Positions 24,285-32,737 of a stretch of DNA of 56,594 nt are shown in pieces (position 1 is the stretch's first letter; each line of letters starts with the position of its first letter). The notes beneath the pieces were generated by a model. The model was given only the letters and a program-made list of their open reading frames with translations. It did no database searches and was not told the DNA's origin. The translations under genes were made by a program, and so were the position numbers. Source of the DNA: UBA1756 sp045627805 (GTDB lineage Bacteria > Bacteroidota > Bacteroidia > Bacteroidales > WCHB1-69); the NCBI GenBank assembly GCA_045627805.1, contig JAZQOJ010000166.1, positions 1 through 56,594 on the forward strand, in the 5' to 3' direction.

Positions 24285-26741
24285 ATGTTCTATCCTCAGA
24301 CTTTTGAAGAAAAAATTGGATTCGGCCAGATTCGCCAGCATCTCGAAATGCGTTGCGTGAGCGATATGGGCCGTTCTGAAGTGGAAAAACTTGCCTACAG
24401 CATTGATCAACTTGAAATCAATCGCACCTTATTGGAAACCAATGAGTTCCGTAACGTTTTGCTTTTCGACGACCCTTTCCCGGCCCAGGATTATTGTAAT
24501 CTGCTGCCCGTTTTGTCGCGCATTTCCATTGATGGTACTCACATCGAATTAGACGAGTTGGCCGACTTGCGAAACCTGGTGCGCGCCGTGGTAAATGCTG
24601 TGGTCTATTTTCGGGCAAAACACGATGATGGTAAATATCCCAACTTGTGGGCTATTTGCGAGAACGTGCTGTTGGAAAAGGACTTGCTATCTTCCATCAA
24701 TCGCATTCTGGATCCGAAAGGCAATCTCCGTGATGATGCTTCCGAAGAGTTGAAACGCATCAAAACCACCATCATTCGCATCTCCAATGAGGCCGACAAG
24801 CGCATCCGCAAGTTGCTGGTTAGCGCCAAGCAGGAGGGAATTGCAAAGGAGGATGCCGAGATGACTATTCGCAACGGCCGCCTCTGTATTCCCGTGCAGG
24901 CACAGTTCAAGCGCCGTTTGCAAGGTTTCATCCACGATGAGTCGGCGACCGGGCAGACTGTTTTTATTGAGCCGACGGAGGTTTTCGCTGCTAACAACGA
25001 ACTCAAAGACCTCCTCAACGCTGAGAAACGCGAAATCATTAAGATTTTAACCGCCATCAGCAACGAAATCCGTGCCGCCATCCCCAATCTGCGCGATTAC
25101 CACCGTTTTATTGGAAAAATCGACTTTATCCGCGCCAAAGCGCGTTTCGCCATTGATATCAATGCGGGAATGCCCCATCTTATGGAAGAGCAAACCGTGC
25201 ATCTCCATAAAGCAGTTCATCCTCTTTTATTCTTGAAATTCAAAGAGTTAGACAAAACCGTGCAGCCGCTCTCCTTGGAATTGCGTCCCGAACAGCGCAT
25301 CCTGATCATTTCCGGACCCAATGCGGGTGGCAAGTCGGTGTGCCTAAAAACCATTGGTCTGCTGCAATATATGTTGCAATGCGGCTTGCTCATTCCAGCG
25401 GACGAGACTTCCGAAATGAGCGTCTTTTCTCACTTTTTCATTGATATGGGCGATGAGCAATCCATTGAAAATGACTTGAGTACCTATAGCTCGCATCTTC
25501 GCAACCTCAAGATGATGTTGGAGAATCTGGATGCGCGTTCGCTCTTTTTAATTGATGAGTTTGGTTCGGGAACGGAGCCAACGTTGGGCGCCGCGATGGC
25601 TGAAGCCGCTTTGGAAGCTTTCTACGCCACGGGAGCGTTTGGTGTGGTGACCACGCATTATGGAAACCTGAAGATGTTCCCCGATCATTATCCTGAATCG
25701 GTGAATGGTGCTATGTTGTTTGATACCAATCAGTTGCGACCATTATTTATGCTAAAAGTCGGAAATCCGGGGAGCTCGTTCACTTACGAAATCGCTCGGC
25801 AAATTGGTTTCCCTGAAGAGATAATACAGAATGCCATTCAGAAATCGGGAACAGCGCAAATTGACTACGAACGGAAACTGGAAGAAATTGAGGTGGCGCG
25901 GTTAGAGGCGGAAGAAAAGTTGAAGTTAGTGACTTCCGCCGACGAGCAGTTGGCGAAAATGATTGCGGAATATGGCGAGAAATTCAATGATTTGGAGAAA
26001 CATCGCAAAGAGATTCTGCAAAAGGCCAAAAATCAGGCCACGGCCATTATCGACGGCGCTAACAAAGTGATAGAAAAAACGATACGCGACATCAAAGAGG
26101 CGCAGGCGGACCCAGTGAAGACGCGCGCCATCCGCAGATTGGCGGAAGAGGCGAAAGAAAAAATGCGCAATGAAATTGACGAGTTTGAAAAGACGGAGGG
26201 CCCCAAGCCGGTGGTGCCTTTAAAATACGCCAAGCCAGCGCAGAATACTGCGCCAAAAGAGGTGCTTGATCCCACTATTCACGTCGGCGACTCCGTTTTT
26301 ATGATTGATATTCAAACAGTTGGTGAAGTCGTTTCCATCAATGGAAATGATGTCGCCGTATCTTTTAACTCGGTGATCTTTCGTACCAATTTGAAAAAAC
26401 TGACGAAAATCAGCAAGCGTGAGGCCAAGGATGTGCGCAAGCACGGCGTTCGCACCGATGGCGGCTCCATTAGCGATTTGATGAACCAAAAAGTGGCTGA
26501 CTTCAACACCATACTTGACATCCGTGGCGTGCGTGCGGAGGAGGCAATTTCAATTTTGGAAACTTACATCGACGAGGCGGTTCTGCTTAGTATTCACCAA
26601 GTTAAGATTATTCACGGAAAAGGGAACGGCATATTGCGCAATGTGGTTCGCCAGCAGTTATCGCACCGTCGCGAAGTGATTTCTTTCGCTGATGAGGACA
26701 TCCAGCTGGGCGGCTACGGCGTCACCATTGCGAATCTATAG
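24285..26741 (+). CDS. mutS2: MutS2-family endonuclease with Smr domain
   Basis: From ATG 24285 the protein has 818 residues. It lacks the mismatch-binding domain of MutS1. It has the clamp/lever region (to about 315) and the MutS ATPase (ISGPNAGGKSVCLKTIG, then SLFLIDEFGSGTEPTLGAAMAEA and VVTTHYGNLK). A long charged coiled coil of about 120 residues follows, then a KOW-like linker and a C-terminal Smr nuclease domain (LDIRGVRAEEAISILETYIDEA...VKIIHGKGNGILRNVV). MutS2 binds branched DNA or collided ribosomes and cleaves through Smr. The Smr here has the HGKGNG loop and DIRG in place of the classical LDLHG. It is monocistronic or leads into the sigma factor gene 57 nt later. Confidence 0.93.
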   Translation: MFYPQTFEEKIGFGQIRQHLEMRCVSDMGRSEVEKLAYSIDQLEINRTLLETNEFRNVLLFDDPFPAQDYCNLLPVLSRISIDGTHIELDELADLRNLVRAVVNAVVYFRAKHDDGKYPNLWAICENVLLEKDLLSSINRILDPKGNLRDDASEELKRIKTTIIRISNEADKRIRKLLVSAKQEGIAKEDAEMTIRNGRLCIPVQAQFKRRLQGFIHDESATGQTVFIEPTEVFAANNELKDLLNAEKREIIKILTAISNEIRAAIPNLRDYHRFIGKIDFIRAKARFAIDINAGMPHLMEEQTVHLHKAVHPLLFLKFKELDKTVQPLSLELRPEQRILIISGPNAGGKSVCLKTIGLLQYMLQCGLLIPADETSEMSVFSHFFIDMGDEQSIENDLSTYSSHLRNLKMMLENLDARSLFLIDEFGSGTEPTLGAAMAEAALEAFYATGAFGVVTTHYGNLKMFPDHYPESVNGAMLFDTNQLRPLFMLKVGNPGSSFTYEIARQIGFPEEIIQNAIQKSGTAQIDYERKLEEIEVARLEAEEKLKLVTSADEQLAKMIAEYGEKFNDLEKHRKEILQKAKNQATAIIDGANKVIEKTIRDIKEAQADPVKTRAIRRLAEEAKEKMRNEIDEFEKTEGPKPVVPLKYAKPAQNTAPKEVLDPTIHVGDSVFMIDIQTVGEVVSINGNDVAVSFNSVIFRTNLKKLTKISKREAKDVRKHGVRTDGGSISDLMNQKVADFNTILDIRGVRAEEAISILETYIDEAVLLSIHQVKIIHGKGNGILRNVVRQQLSHRREVISFADEDIQLGGYGVTIANL

Positions 26742-26798
26742 AATGCAGGCAACATTTTTTTCACATCATTGTATTACGTTCAAAGCGATTCTGTTGAA

Positions 26799-27386
26799 AT
26801 GGTAAGCGACAGCGAGTTGATGAAGCAGTGCAGAATGGGGAATCCGAAGTATCAGGAAATGCTGTACCAGCGGTTTTCGCCCACTCTTTTTGCTGTAGCA
26901 CTCCGCTACGCCCGCAACTACGACGATGCTCAGGATATACTGCACGATGCTTTTGTGAAGATTTTGACCAATTTAGACAGTTTCAATGAAAACGGCTCTT
27001 TGGAAGGTTGGATGCACGCCATTGTCGTGAATACCGCAATCAATGCCTACCATAAAAAGCAAAAAACGGGCGTGGCGGTCAGTATCGACGACTTGGGCGA
27101 ACAGATTGGCGACGTGACCATCCAGCAGAAGGATTTTCTATCGGAAAATATTCTGCTACAGTTTGTTAACGAACTGCCCGATGGCTATCGCACCATTTTC
27201 AATCTTTTTGAGATTGATGGTTATTCGCACAAAGAAATTTCTGAAATGACAGGAAGTTCTTACACCACTGTTCGCACGCAGCTTTTCAAGGCAAAGCGTG
27301 CATTGAAGAAGAAAATTGAAGAATTTTTTAAGTCTTCTCCTGATGAAATTCCAATCAGTATTAATAAGGAAAATGACAAAAAATAG
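26799..27386 (+). CDS. ECF-type RNA polymerase sigma factor
   Basis: From ATG 26799 the protein has about 195 residues. Region 2 is RFSPTLFAVALRYARNYDDAQDILHDAFVKILTNLDSFNENGSLEGWMHAIVVNTAINAYHK, and region 4 is LPDGYRTIFNLFEIDGYSHKEISEMTGSSYTTVRTQLFKAKRALK. A sigma-4 HTH plus the D..D..HDAFVKIL core is typical of the ECF family. It is followed after 22 nt by a gene whose product has a cytoplasmic head, one membrane helix and an exported tail, the layout of an anti-sigma partner. The TTG 30 nt upstream is in frame but weaker. The regulon is unknown. Confidence 0.9.
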   Translation: MVSDSELMKQCRMGNPKYQEMLYQRFSPTLFAVALRYARNYDDAQDILHDAFVKILTNLDSFNENGSLEGWMHAIVVNTAINAYHKKQKTGVAVSIDDLGEQIGDVTIQQKDFLSENILLQFVNELPDGYRTIFNLFEIDGYSHKEISEMTGSSYTTVRTQLFKAKRALKKKIEEFFKSSPDEIPISINKENDKK

Positions 27387-27408
27387 CTGAAATTCGCAGC
27401 ATAATAAA

Positions 27409-28512
27409 ATGAAAGAAGAAGAAATTGGTAAGGTTTTTAGCGAGAAATTGGCGAATTATCGTCAACTTCCTCCGGAAGGTCTCTGGGCCGACATCCAAAA
27501 CGATGCCGCTCTTCTGAAATTCAATCGCACTCGTCGGTTACGCAAAATCGCTTTCCGCACTGCCGTTTCAGTCGCAGTTATCGCTATCGTCGCTATTGGA
27601 CTCTTTGTTTTTCTTCATAAAGATAATGAAAATACGGATAATCAATTGGTTAATAAAATTGAAAAATCCGAAAATATGCCAAATGGCAGCATAGTACTGA
27701 CTGAAAAAGAGAGTCCCAAAACCACTTCTTCGTCGTACAATGCAGTTCCTGAACAGACTGCTGTGGCTCCAACGGAAAGCCCACTCGTTCTCAATCCGGG
27801 ACAATCCGTGTTGGATGAAGCGCCTGCTTTGCGTAGCGAAGAAGTCAAGCCGCTACCGATTGAGGTTTCGCCCGTTGTTCAGCCGATGGCGAGCACCCCA
27901 ACGGCTCCATCAATGGCGATGCCTGCGACTCAATATCCTATCACTCCATCAGTTGCCTCTAATCATCATAGTCGTGGTGACGAGTGGACATCACCAAGTA
28001 TGACACCTGATAATCGGTTGAAAACCAGCGAGCTGAGACATAGCAGAGACACAATGGTTTGCAGAAACTCAAAAGTGGTGCTGTTTGTGGAAAATGCTTT
28101 GGATGTGCGTTGGAGTACTGGCCATTTTGGCAACACAATCGAAATATATCCAGAAGAATCGGTTCAACTTTACGCCGATCTGACTCGGTACGATAAAACC
28201 GACACCACCATTTATCTCCGCATTGACGTTTACGATTGCGATGTGTTTGTGCCCAGCGCTTTCACCCCCAACGGTGATGGCCTGAACGACGAATTCATTG
28301 TGCACGCTCCAATGGATATTACTGGTTTTGAATTAGTTATATTCGATAAAATGAGCCGAGTGCTGTTCCAAACCAAGTCAATTTACCAGGGTTGGGATGG
28401 TACGTTTGAAGGCAAAGTACTGCCGCAGGGCGCCTATTTCTATGTGATTTCCTATCGCGATTCGCTCAACGAAAAGCATTTGAAAAAGGGCCAAATCGTG
28501 CTGGTACGCTAA
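27409..28512 (+). CDS. Membrane-anchored, anti-sigma-like protein with T9SS type B C-terminal domain
   Basis: The protein has 367 residues. Residues 1-48 are a hydrophilic cytoplasmic head (KLANYRQLPPEGLWADIQND, like Bacteroidota anti-sigma heads). Residues 50-69 form one membrane helix (RTAVSVAVIAIVAIGLFVFL). A low-complexity Pro/Ser/Thr/Ala linker follows to about 200, then a beta region (KVVLFVENALDVRWSTG). The last 90 residues are the gliding-motility/T9SS type B domain (VFVPSAFTPNGDGLNDEF...FELVIFDKMSRVLFQT...WDGTFEGKVLPQGAYFYVISY). There is no cleavable signal peptide. It forms a pair with the sigma factor 22 nt upstream. Whether the type B domain is really secreted is unclear. Confidence 0.8.
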   Translation: MKEEEIGKVFSEKLANYRQLPPEGLWADIQNDAALLKFNRTRRLRKIAFRTAVSVAVIAIVAIGLFVFLHKDNENTDNQLVNKIEKSENMPNGSIVLTEKESPKTTSSSYNAVPEQTAVAPTESPLVLNPGQSVLDEAPALRSEEVKPLPIEVSPVVQPMASTPTAPSMAMPATQYPITPSVASNHHSRGDEWTSPSMTPDNRLKTSELRHSRDTMVCRNSKVVLFVENALDVRWSTGHFGNTIEIYPEESVQLYADLTRYDKTDTTIYLRIDVYDCDVFVPSAFTPNGDGLNDEFIVHAPMDITGFELVIFDKMSRVLFQTKSIYQGWDGTFEGKVLPQGAYFYVISYRDSLNEKHLKKGQIVLVR

Positions 28513-28520
28513 GTCGTTTC

Positions 28521-30251
28521 TTAAATCTGAATTGTGGGAATTGCGTCAATTAGATGGCGCGTGTAATCGGTTTCCGGATGTGCGTAAACCGCATCGGCTT
28601 CGTTCAACTCAACGATTTCTCCGTTTTGCATAACTGCCATTCTATCAGACATATACTTTACAACGGAAAGGTCGTGTGAAATAAATATGTAGGTAAAATG
28701 GAACTCTTGTTTGAGTTCGTTGAGAAGGTTGAGCACTTGTGCCTGCACCGAAACATCAAGAGCGGAGACCGATTCGTCGCAGATGATGAAGCGGGGATTG
28801 ACGGCGAGGGCGCGTGCGATGGAAATGCGCTGCCGCTGTCCGCCGGAAAACTCGTGAGGATAGCGATAAAAATGGCTTTCATCAAGACCGACCCGTTCCA
28901 AAAGTTGGATAGCGCGTTGGCGGCGGGCTTGGTTGTTGGCCTCCAGATGATGCACTTGCATTGGCTCCATAATGGTGTCGCCAACCGTAAGCCGTTGATT
29001 CAATGATGAGTAGGGATCTTGCAAGATGATTTGCAAATCCTTGCGCAGATGGCGCATTTTATGTTGGGAAAGATGGGTGATGTCTTGCCCTTTATAAAAG
29101 ATCCTGCCATTATCTGGCTCAATCAGGCGGAGAAGTGTGCGACCGAGAGTGGTTTTTCCGCAGCCCGATTCGCCTACAAGTCCGAGCGTTTCGCCTTCAT
29201 AAATATCGAGATTGATATTTTTCAAGGCGTAAACATATTCACGGTGTGCGAAGAGATGCTCTTTGCGGAGGGGATAACGCTTGCAAAGTCCCTCCACGCG
29301 GATGAGGGGTTCCCCTTGATACAATTGTTGGTGGCGTTGCTGGCGCATCTCATTGGTGATTTCAGCAAAAGAGTCCAATGGGTTTGGGGCGCCTGTGCGG
29401 TGGGCATCCAGAAAGTCAACCACGGTGGGTAATTTTTCCAGCCGTTTGTCTAAAGTAGGCCTGCAAGCAATAAGTCCTTGAGTATAAGGGTGTTTTGGAT
29501 TACTGAAAATCTCTTTTACGGTTCCGGTTTCCACTACATCGCCTTTGAAAAGCACGGTGACATCGTCGGCGATTTGCGCCACCACGCCGAGGTCGTGCGT
29601 GATGAAAATGACGCTGGTTCCGTATTCGCGCTGAAGTTTTTGAATCAGTTCCAAAATTCCCTTTTGCACCGTAACATCAAGCGCCGTAGTCGGCTCATCG
29701 GCAATGAGGATGTCGGGATTGCAACTGAGCGCCATTGCAATCATCACGCGCTGTTTCTGCCCGCCCGAGAGTTCGTGCGGATACGACGAAAAAATCTTTT
29801 CGGGGCGAGGCAGCATCACCTCGTTAAACAGCTCAATGGTGCGTGTTTTGGCCTGTTGCTTAGTAAGTTGCGTGTGCAGCAGTAGGTTTTCGGTGATTTG
29901 TTCTCCGCATTGAAGAACGGGGTTGAGCGAGGTCATCGGTTCCTGAAAAATCATTGCGATGCGATTGCCGCGGAGATGGCGCAACTCTTTTTCTGACAAT
30001 GCCAATAAATTGCATTCCTTATCGGTTTTAGAATCCGTGTAAACGATTTTCCCGCTGTTCACGCGCACAATGTCGGGATTGAGTAACTGCATAACAGACA
30101 GCGCGGTAACGGATTTTCCGGAACCCGATTCGCCCACGATTCCCAATGTGCGACCGCGTTGCAGCCGCAATGAAACGTGATGCAAAATGGAGCGCCATTC
30201 TCCATCATTTTTCAAATCCAAAGAGAAATCGTCAATGCGTAAGGTATCCAT
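28521..30251 (-). CDS. Fused two-domain oligopeptide ABC transporter ATPase (DppD-DppF/YejF type)
   Basis: The 576-residue protein contains two complete ABC ATPase domains. Domain 1 has GESGSGKS, LSGGQKQRVMIAMAL and LIADEPTTALD. Domain 2 has GESGCGKTTLGRTLLRLIEPDNGRI, FSGGQRQRISIARAL and IICDESVSALDVSVQAQVL. Between them lies the typical oligopeptide C-terminal extension (PYTQGLIACRPTLDKRLEKLPTV). This is the layout of fused DppD-DppF and YejF proteins, which drive import of peptides. No permease or binding protein is adjacent, so the partner genes lie elsewhere. Walker B of domain 2 reads CDES rather than the usual CDEP, a common variant. Confidence 0.9.
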   Translation of the reverse strand: MDTLRIDDFSLDLKNDGEWRSILHHVSLRLQRGRTLGIVGESGSGKSVTALSVMQLLNPDIVRVNSGKIVYTDSKTDKECNLLALSEKELRHLRGNRIAMIFQEPMTSLNPVLQCGEQITENLLLHTQLTKQQAKTRTIELFNEVMLPRPEKIFSSYPHELSGGQKQRVMIAMALSCNPDILIADEPTTALDVTVQKGILELIQKLQREYGTSVIFITHDLGVVAQIADDVTVLFKGDVVETGTVKEIFSNPKHPYTQGLIACRPTLDKRLEKLPTVVDFLDAHRTGAPNPLDSFAEITNEMRQQRHQQLYQGEPLIRVEGLCKRYPLRKEHLFAHREYVYALKNINLDIYEGETLGLVGESGCGKTTLGRTLLRLIEPDNGRIFYKGQDITHLSQHKMRHLRKDLQIILQDPYSSLNQRLTVGDTIMEPMQVHHLEANNQARRQRAIQLLERVGLDESHFYRYPHEFSGGQRQRISIARALAVNPRFIICDESVSALDVSVQAQVLNLLNELKQEFHFTYIFISHDLSVVKYMSDRMAVMQNGEIVELNEADAVYAHPETDYTRHLIDAIPTIQI

Positions 30252-30268
30252 AATTGAAAAACAGTCGG

Positions 30269-30276
30269 CAAAGTTA
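30269..30276 (-). promoter_or_regulatory. -7 promoter element of the fused ABC ATPase gene
   Basis: TAACTTTG on the minus strand, 18 nt upstream of the ATG at 30251. The -33 box is unclear. Confidence 0.45.
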
Positions 30277-30320
30277 CATTATTTTCGGCAAATGGAAAAT
30301 CATAAATTATATTTTTTGTG

Positions 30321-30328
30321 TATCTTTG
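30321..30328 (+). promoter_or_regulatory. -7 promoter element of the nucleoside deaminase gene
   Basis: TATCTTTG lies 20 nt upstream of the ATG at 30349 and decides against the longer upstream frame, which would start before it. Confidence 0.5.
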
Positions 30329-30348
30329 CACCCCTAAAATGGACTATT

Positions 30349-30819
30349 ATGTACGAAAAAGAATTTATGGAGGAAGCGATACGTTTATCGCAAAAATGTT
30401 TGGAGACTGGTAAGGGCGGTCCGTTTGGAGCCGTTGTCGTGAAAGATGGAGAAATAGTGGGACGTGGCAACAATAGTGTGACGCTGAACAATGATCCCAC
30501 GGCGCACGCAGAAGTGATGGCTATCCGCGACGCCTGCAAGAACTTGAACACGTTTCAGTTGACTAATTGCGAAATCTATACCAGTTGCGAACCCTGTCCG
30601 ATGTGCTTGGGCGCCATTTACTGGGCTCGTCCGAAACACGTTTATTATGCTGCTAATCAGGAAGATGCGGCGAAAGCTGGTTTCGATGACTCTTTTATTT
30701 ATGATGAGATTGCATTAGACGCGCCGCAAAGAAAGATTCCAGCCACGCAACACGACCGCGAAAAAGCAGTTGTTACATTTGAGAAATGGGTTGACTGCGA
30801 GCAGAAAATTGACTATTAA
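30349..30819 (+). CDS. Guanine deaminase-like cytidine/nucleoside deaminase family protein
   Basis: From ATG 30349 the protein has 156 residues and is one CDA-fold domain. HAEVMAIRDAC supplies the zinc-binding His and the catalytic Glu, and TSCEPCPMCLGAIYWA supplies the two zinc-binding cysteines. The C-terminal part (YYAANQEDAAKAGFDDSFIYDEI...W) has the long helix typical of small guanine deaminases rather than TadA. It probably converts guanine to xanthine for purine salvage. A TadA-type tRNA role cannot be excluded from sequence alone. The acyl-CoA synthetase gene begins 39 nt later from its own -7 box. Confidence 0.85.
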   Translation: MYEKEFMEEAIRLSQKCLETGKGGPFGAVVVKDGEIVGRGNNSVTLNNDPTAHAEVMAIRDACKNLNTFQLTNCEIYTSCEPCPMCLGAIYWARPKHVYYAANQEDAAKAGFDDSFIYDEIALDAPQRKIPATQHDREKAVVTFEKWVDCEQKIDY

Positions 30820-30830
30820 CGATAGTTTTG

Positions 30831-30838
30831 TAAATTTG
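30831..30838 (+). promoter_or_regulatory. -7 promoter element of the acyl-CoA synthetase gene
   Basis: TAAATTTG lies 20 nt upstream of the ATG at 30859. The -33 box is not at a consensus distance. Confidence 0.4.
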
Positions 30839-30858
30839 CTGACTTAATTTCTTTCATT

Positions 30859-32658
30859 ATGAAGCTGAACAGGATTTTTGACATTCTTGATAATTTGAAG
30901 GAAAAATACGGGAATAACAAAGACGTTCTCGCAAAACGCGACAGTTCAGGCAAATGGAAAAAATACACCATTGACGAATATGTTGAGCACTCGTATGCTT
31001 TGTCGGCCGCTTTTTTGGAAATGGGATTCAAGAAGGGCGACAAAGTGGCGACCATTATGCAGAACCGTCCCGAATGGAATTTTCTGGATATGGGCATCAC
31101 GATGGCGGGGCTCGTTCACGTTCCCGTTTATCCCACGCTCAACGAGAACGATTACCGTTACATTCTCAATCATTGCGATGCGCGCTGCATTGTGATTGGC
31201 GTGGAGCAGATTTTCCGCCGCGTGGAGCCGTCGATTCCCGACTTACAGCTTCATCCCCAGATTTTCACCATTGCCTCCATCGAAGGACAGCGTTCCTTTG
31301 ATGAATTGCTGGCTTTGGGGCGTGCAAATGTTGAGAAATGGCGCGGAGAAATTGAACGCATCAAAGAGGAAACTTCGCCTGAAGACATTGCGACGCTCAT
31401 CTATACTTCGGGCACAACCGGCAACCCGAAGGGCGTGCTGCTGCGCCATAAAAGTATGGTCATCAACGCGGCGCAAGTCGCCAGTATGAACACGCACGAT
31501 TTCCACGCCACTGTGCTGAGTTTCCTGCCGCTTTGCCACGTTTACGAACGTGTTTGCAACTATATGTACCAGATTTTGGGCGGCACTATCTACTACGCTA
31601 ACAGTCTGGCAACCATTGCGAAAGACCTCAAAGACATTCACGCGATGGGGTTTTGCGCCGTGCCGCGCGTGTTGGAAATGATGTTCACGAAATTCCAGGC
31701 GGCGGGCAAGGATTTGAAAGGCATTAAACGAAGCATTTACCACTGGGCTTTCCGAATTGCGCAGGTTTACGATAACGAAAATACCAACTGGTTTTACCGC
31801 AAGAAATACGAAATCGCCGACGCACTCGTCTATTCCAAATGGCGTGAGCAAATGGGCGGAAACCCGATGATTATTGTGTCGGGCGGCTCTTCCATCCAGG
31901 AAAGAATCATCCGCCTGTTTACAGCAGCACAAATGTATGTATTTGAAGGATATGGACTTACGGAGACTTCGCCCGTCATTTCGGTCAACAATCCCAAATA
32001 CAAGGAACTGCATCCTGGCACGGTTGGCCCTATTCTGCCGTGTGTGGAATTCAAGCTCGCCGACGACGGCGAAATCCTGACGCGCGGCGACTGCCTGATG
32101 ATTGGCTATTATAAAGATGAGGCGAACACGCGGGCGGTCATTGATGAGGAAGGATGGTTCCACACGGGCGACATTGGCGAACTCGTAGATGGCTATTTGA
32201 AAATCACCGACCGCAAAAAGGAGATTTTCAAGCTTTCAACGGGAAAATACGTTGCTCCGCAAGTGCTTGAAAATAAGCTGAAAGAGTCGTATTTCATCGA
32301 GCAAGCGATGGTGATTGGAGAAAACGAGAAGATTGCCGCCGCCATCATTGTGCCCAACTTCGACTCCTTGCATTTCTGGTGTGCGAAACACAAGATTCAT
32401 TTCCAAACGGATGCTGACATTGTGGCGAATGCCGACGTGGTGAAACGAATTCAGCGGGAGATTTCCAAAATGAACGACACGCTGGCGGAACACGAGCAGA
32501 TTCGCAAATTCCGCCTCGTGGCTGACACTTGGTCGCCGCAAACTGGCGAACTCTCGCAAACACTCAAGTTGCGCCGAGCCGCACTTTACAAAAAGTACGA
32601 TGCCCTTTGCCGCGACATTTACCAATACGACAAAAAAGAACAAAGCGAAGGCGAATAG
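30859..32658 (+). CDS. Long-chain acyl-CoA synthetase (AMP-binding)
   Basis: This 599-residue member of the adenylate-forming family has the P-loop IYTSGTTGNPKGVLLRH (about residues 180-195), VPRVLEMMFTKF, the A5 motif EGYGLTETSPVI, and WFHTGDIGELVDGYLKITDRKKEIFKLSTGKYVAP (A7-A8). The KEIFK motif and the length fit the bacterial long-chain acyl-CoA synthetase branch (FadD15/FAA1-like). It would activate fatty acids with ATP and CoA at the inner face of the membrane. It stands alone after the deaminase gene. Confidence 0.92.
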   Translation: MKLNRIFDILDNLKEKYGNNKDVLAKRDSSGKWKKYTIDEYVEHSYALSAAFLEMGFKKGDKVATIMQNRPEWNFLDMGITMAGLVHVPVYPTLNENDYRYILNHCDARCIVIGVEQIFRRVEPSIPDLQLHPQIFTIASIEGQRSFDELLALGRANVEKWRGEIERIKEETSPEDIATLIYTSGTTGNPKGVLLRHKSMVINAAQVASMNTHDFHATVLSFLPLCHVYERVCNYMYQILGGTIYYANSLATIAKDLKDIHAMGFCAVPRVLEMMFTKFQAAGKDLKGIKRSIYHWAFRIAQVYDNENTNWFYRKKYEIADALVYSKWREQMGGNPMIIVSGGSSIQERIIRLFTAAQMYVFEGYGLTETSPVISVNNPKYKELHPGTVGPILPCVEFKLADDGEILTRGDCLMIGYYKDEANTRAVIDEEGWFHTGDIGELVDGYLKITDRKKEIFKLSTGKYVAPQVLENKLKESYFIEQAMVIGENEKIAAAIIVPNFDSLHFWCAKHKIHFQTDADIVANADVVKRIQREISKMNDTLAEHEQIRKFRLVADTWSPQTGELSQTLKLRRAALYKKYDALCRDIYQYDKKEQSEGE

Positions 32659-32684
32659 TTGGCCGCTAAATCTTAGTCAGCTAT

Positions 32685-32714
32685 TTTGAGAATGCCATTT
32701 TTTGCGTAATTTTG
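32685..32714 (+). promoter_or_regulatory. Promoter of the DUF4838 gene
   Basis: TTTG (32685-32688) and TAATTTTG (32707-32714) are separated by 18 nt. The -7 box overlaps the TTG upstream start, so translation most likely begins at GTG 32738. Confidence 0.6.
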
Positions 32715-32737
32715 CAACTGCAAAATTTGATTTTATC

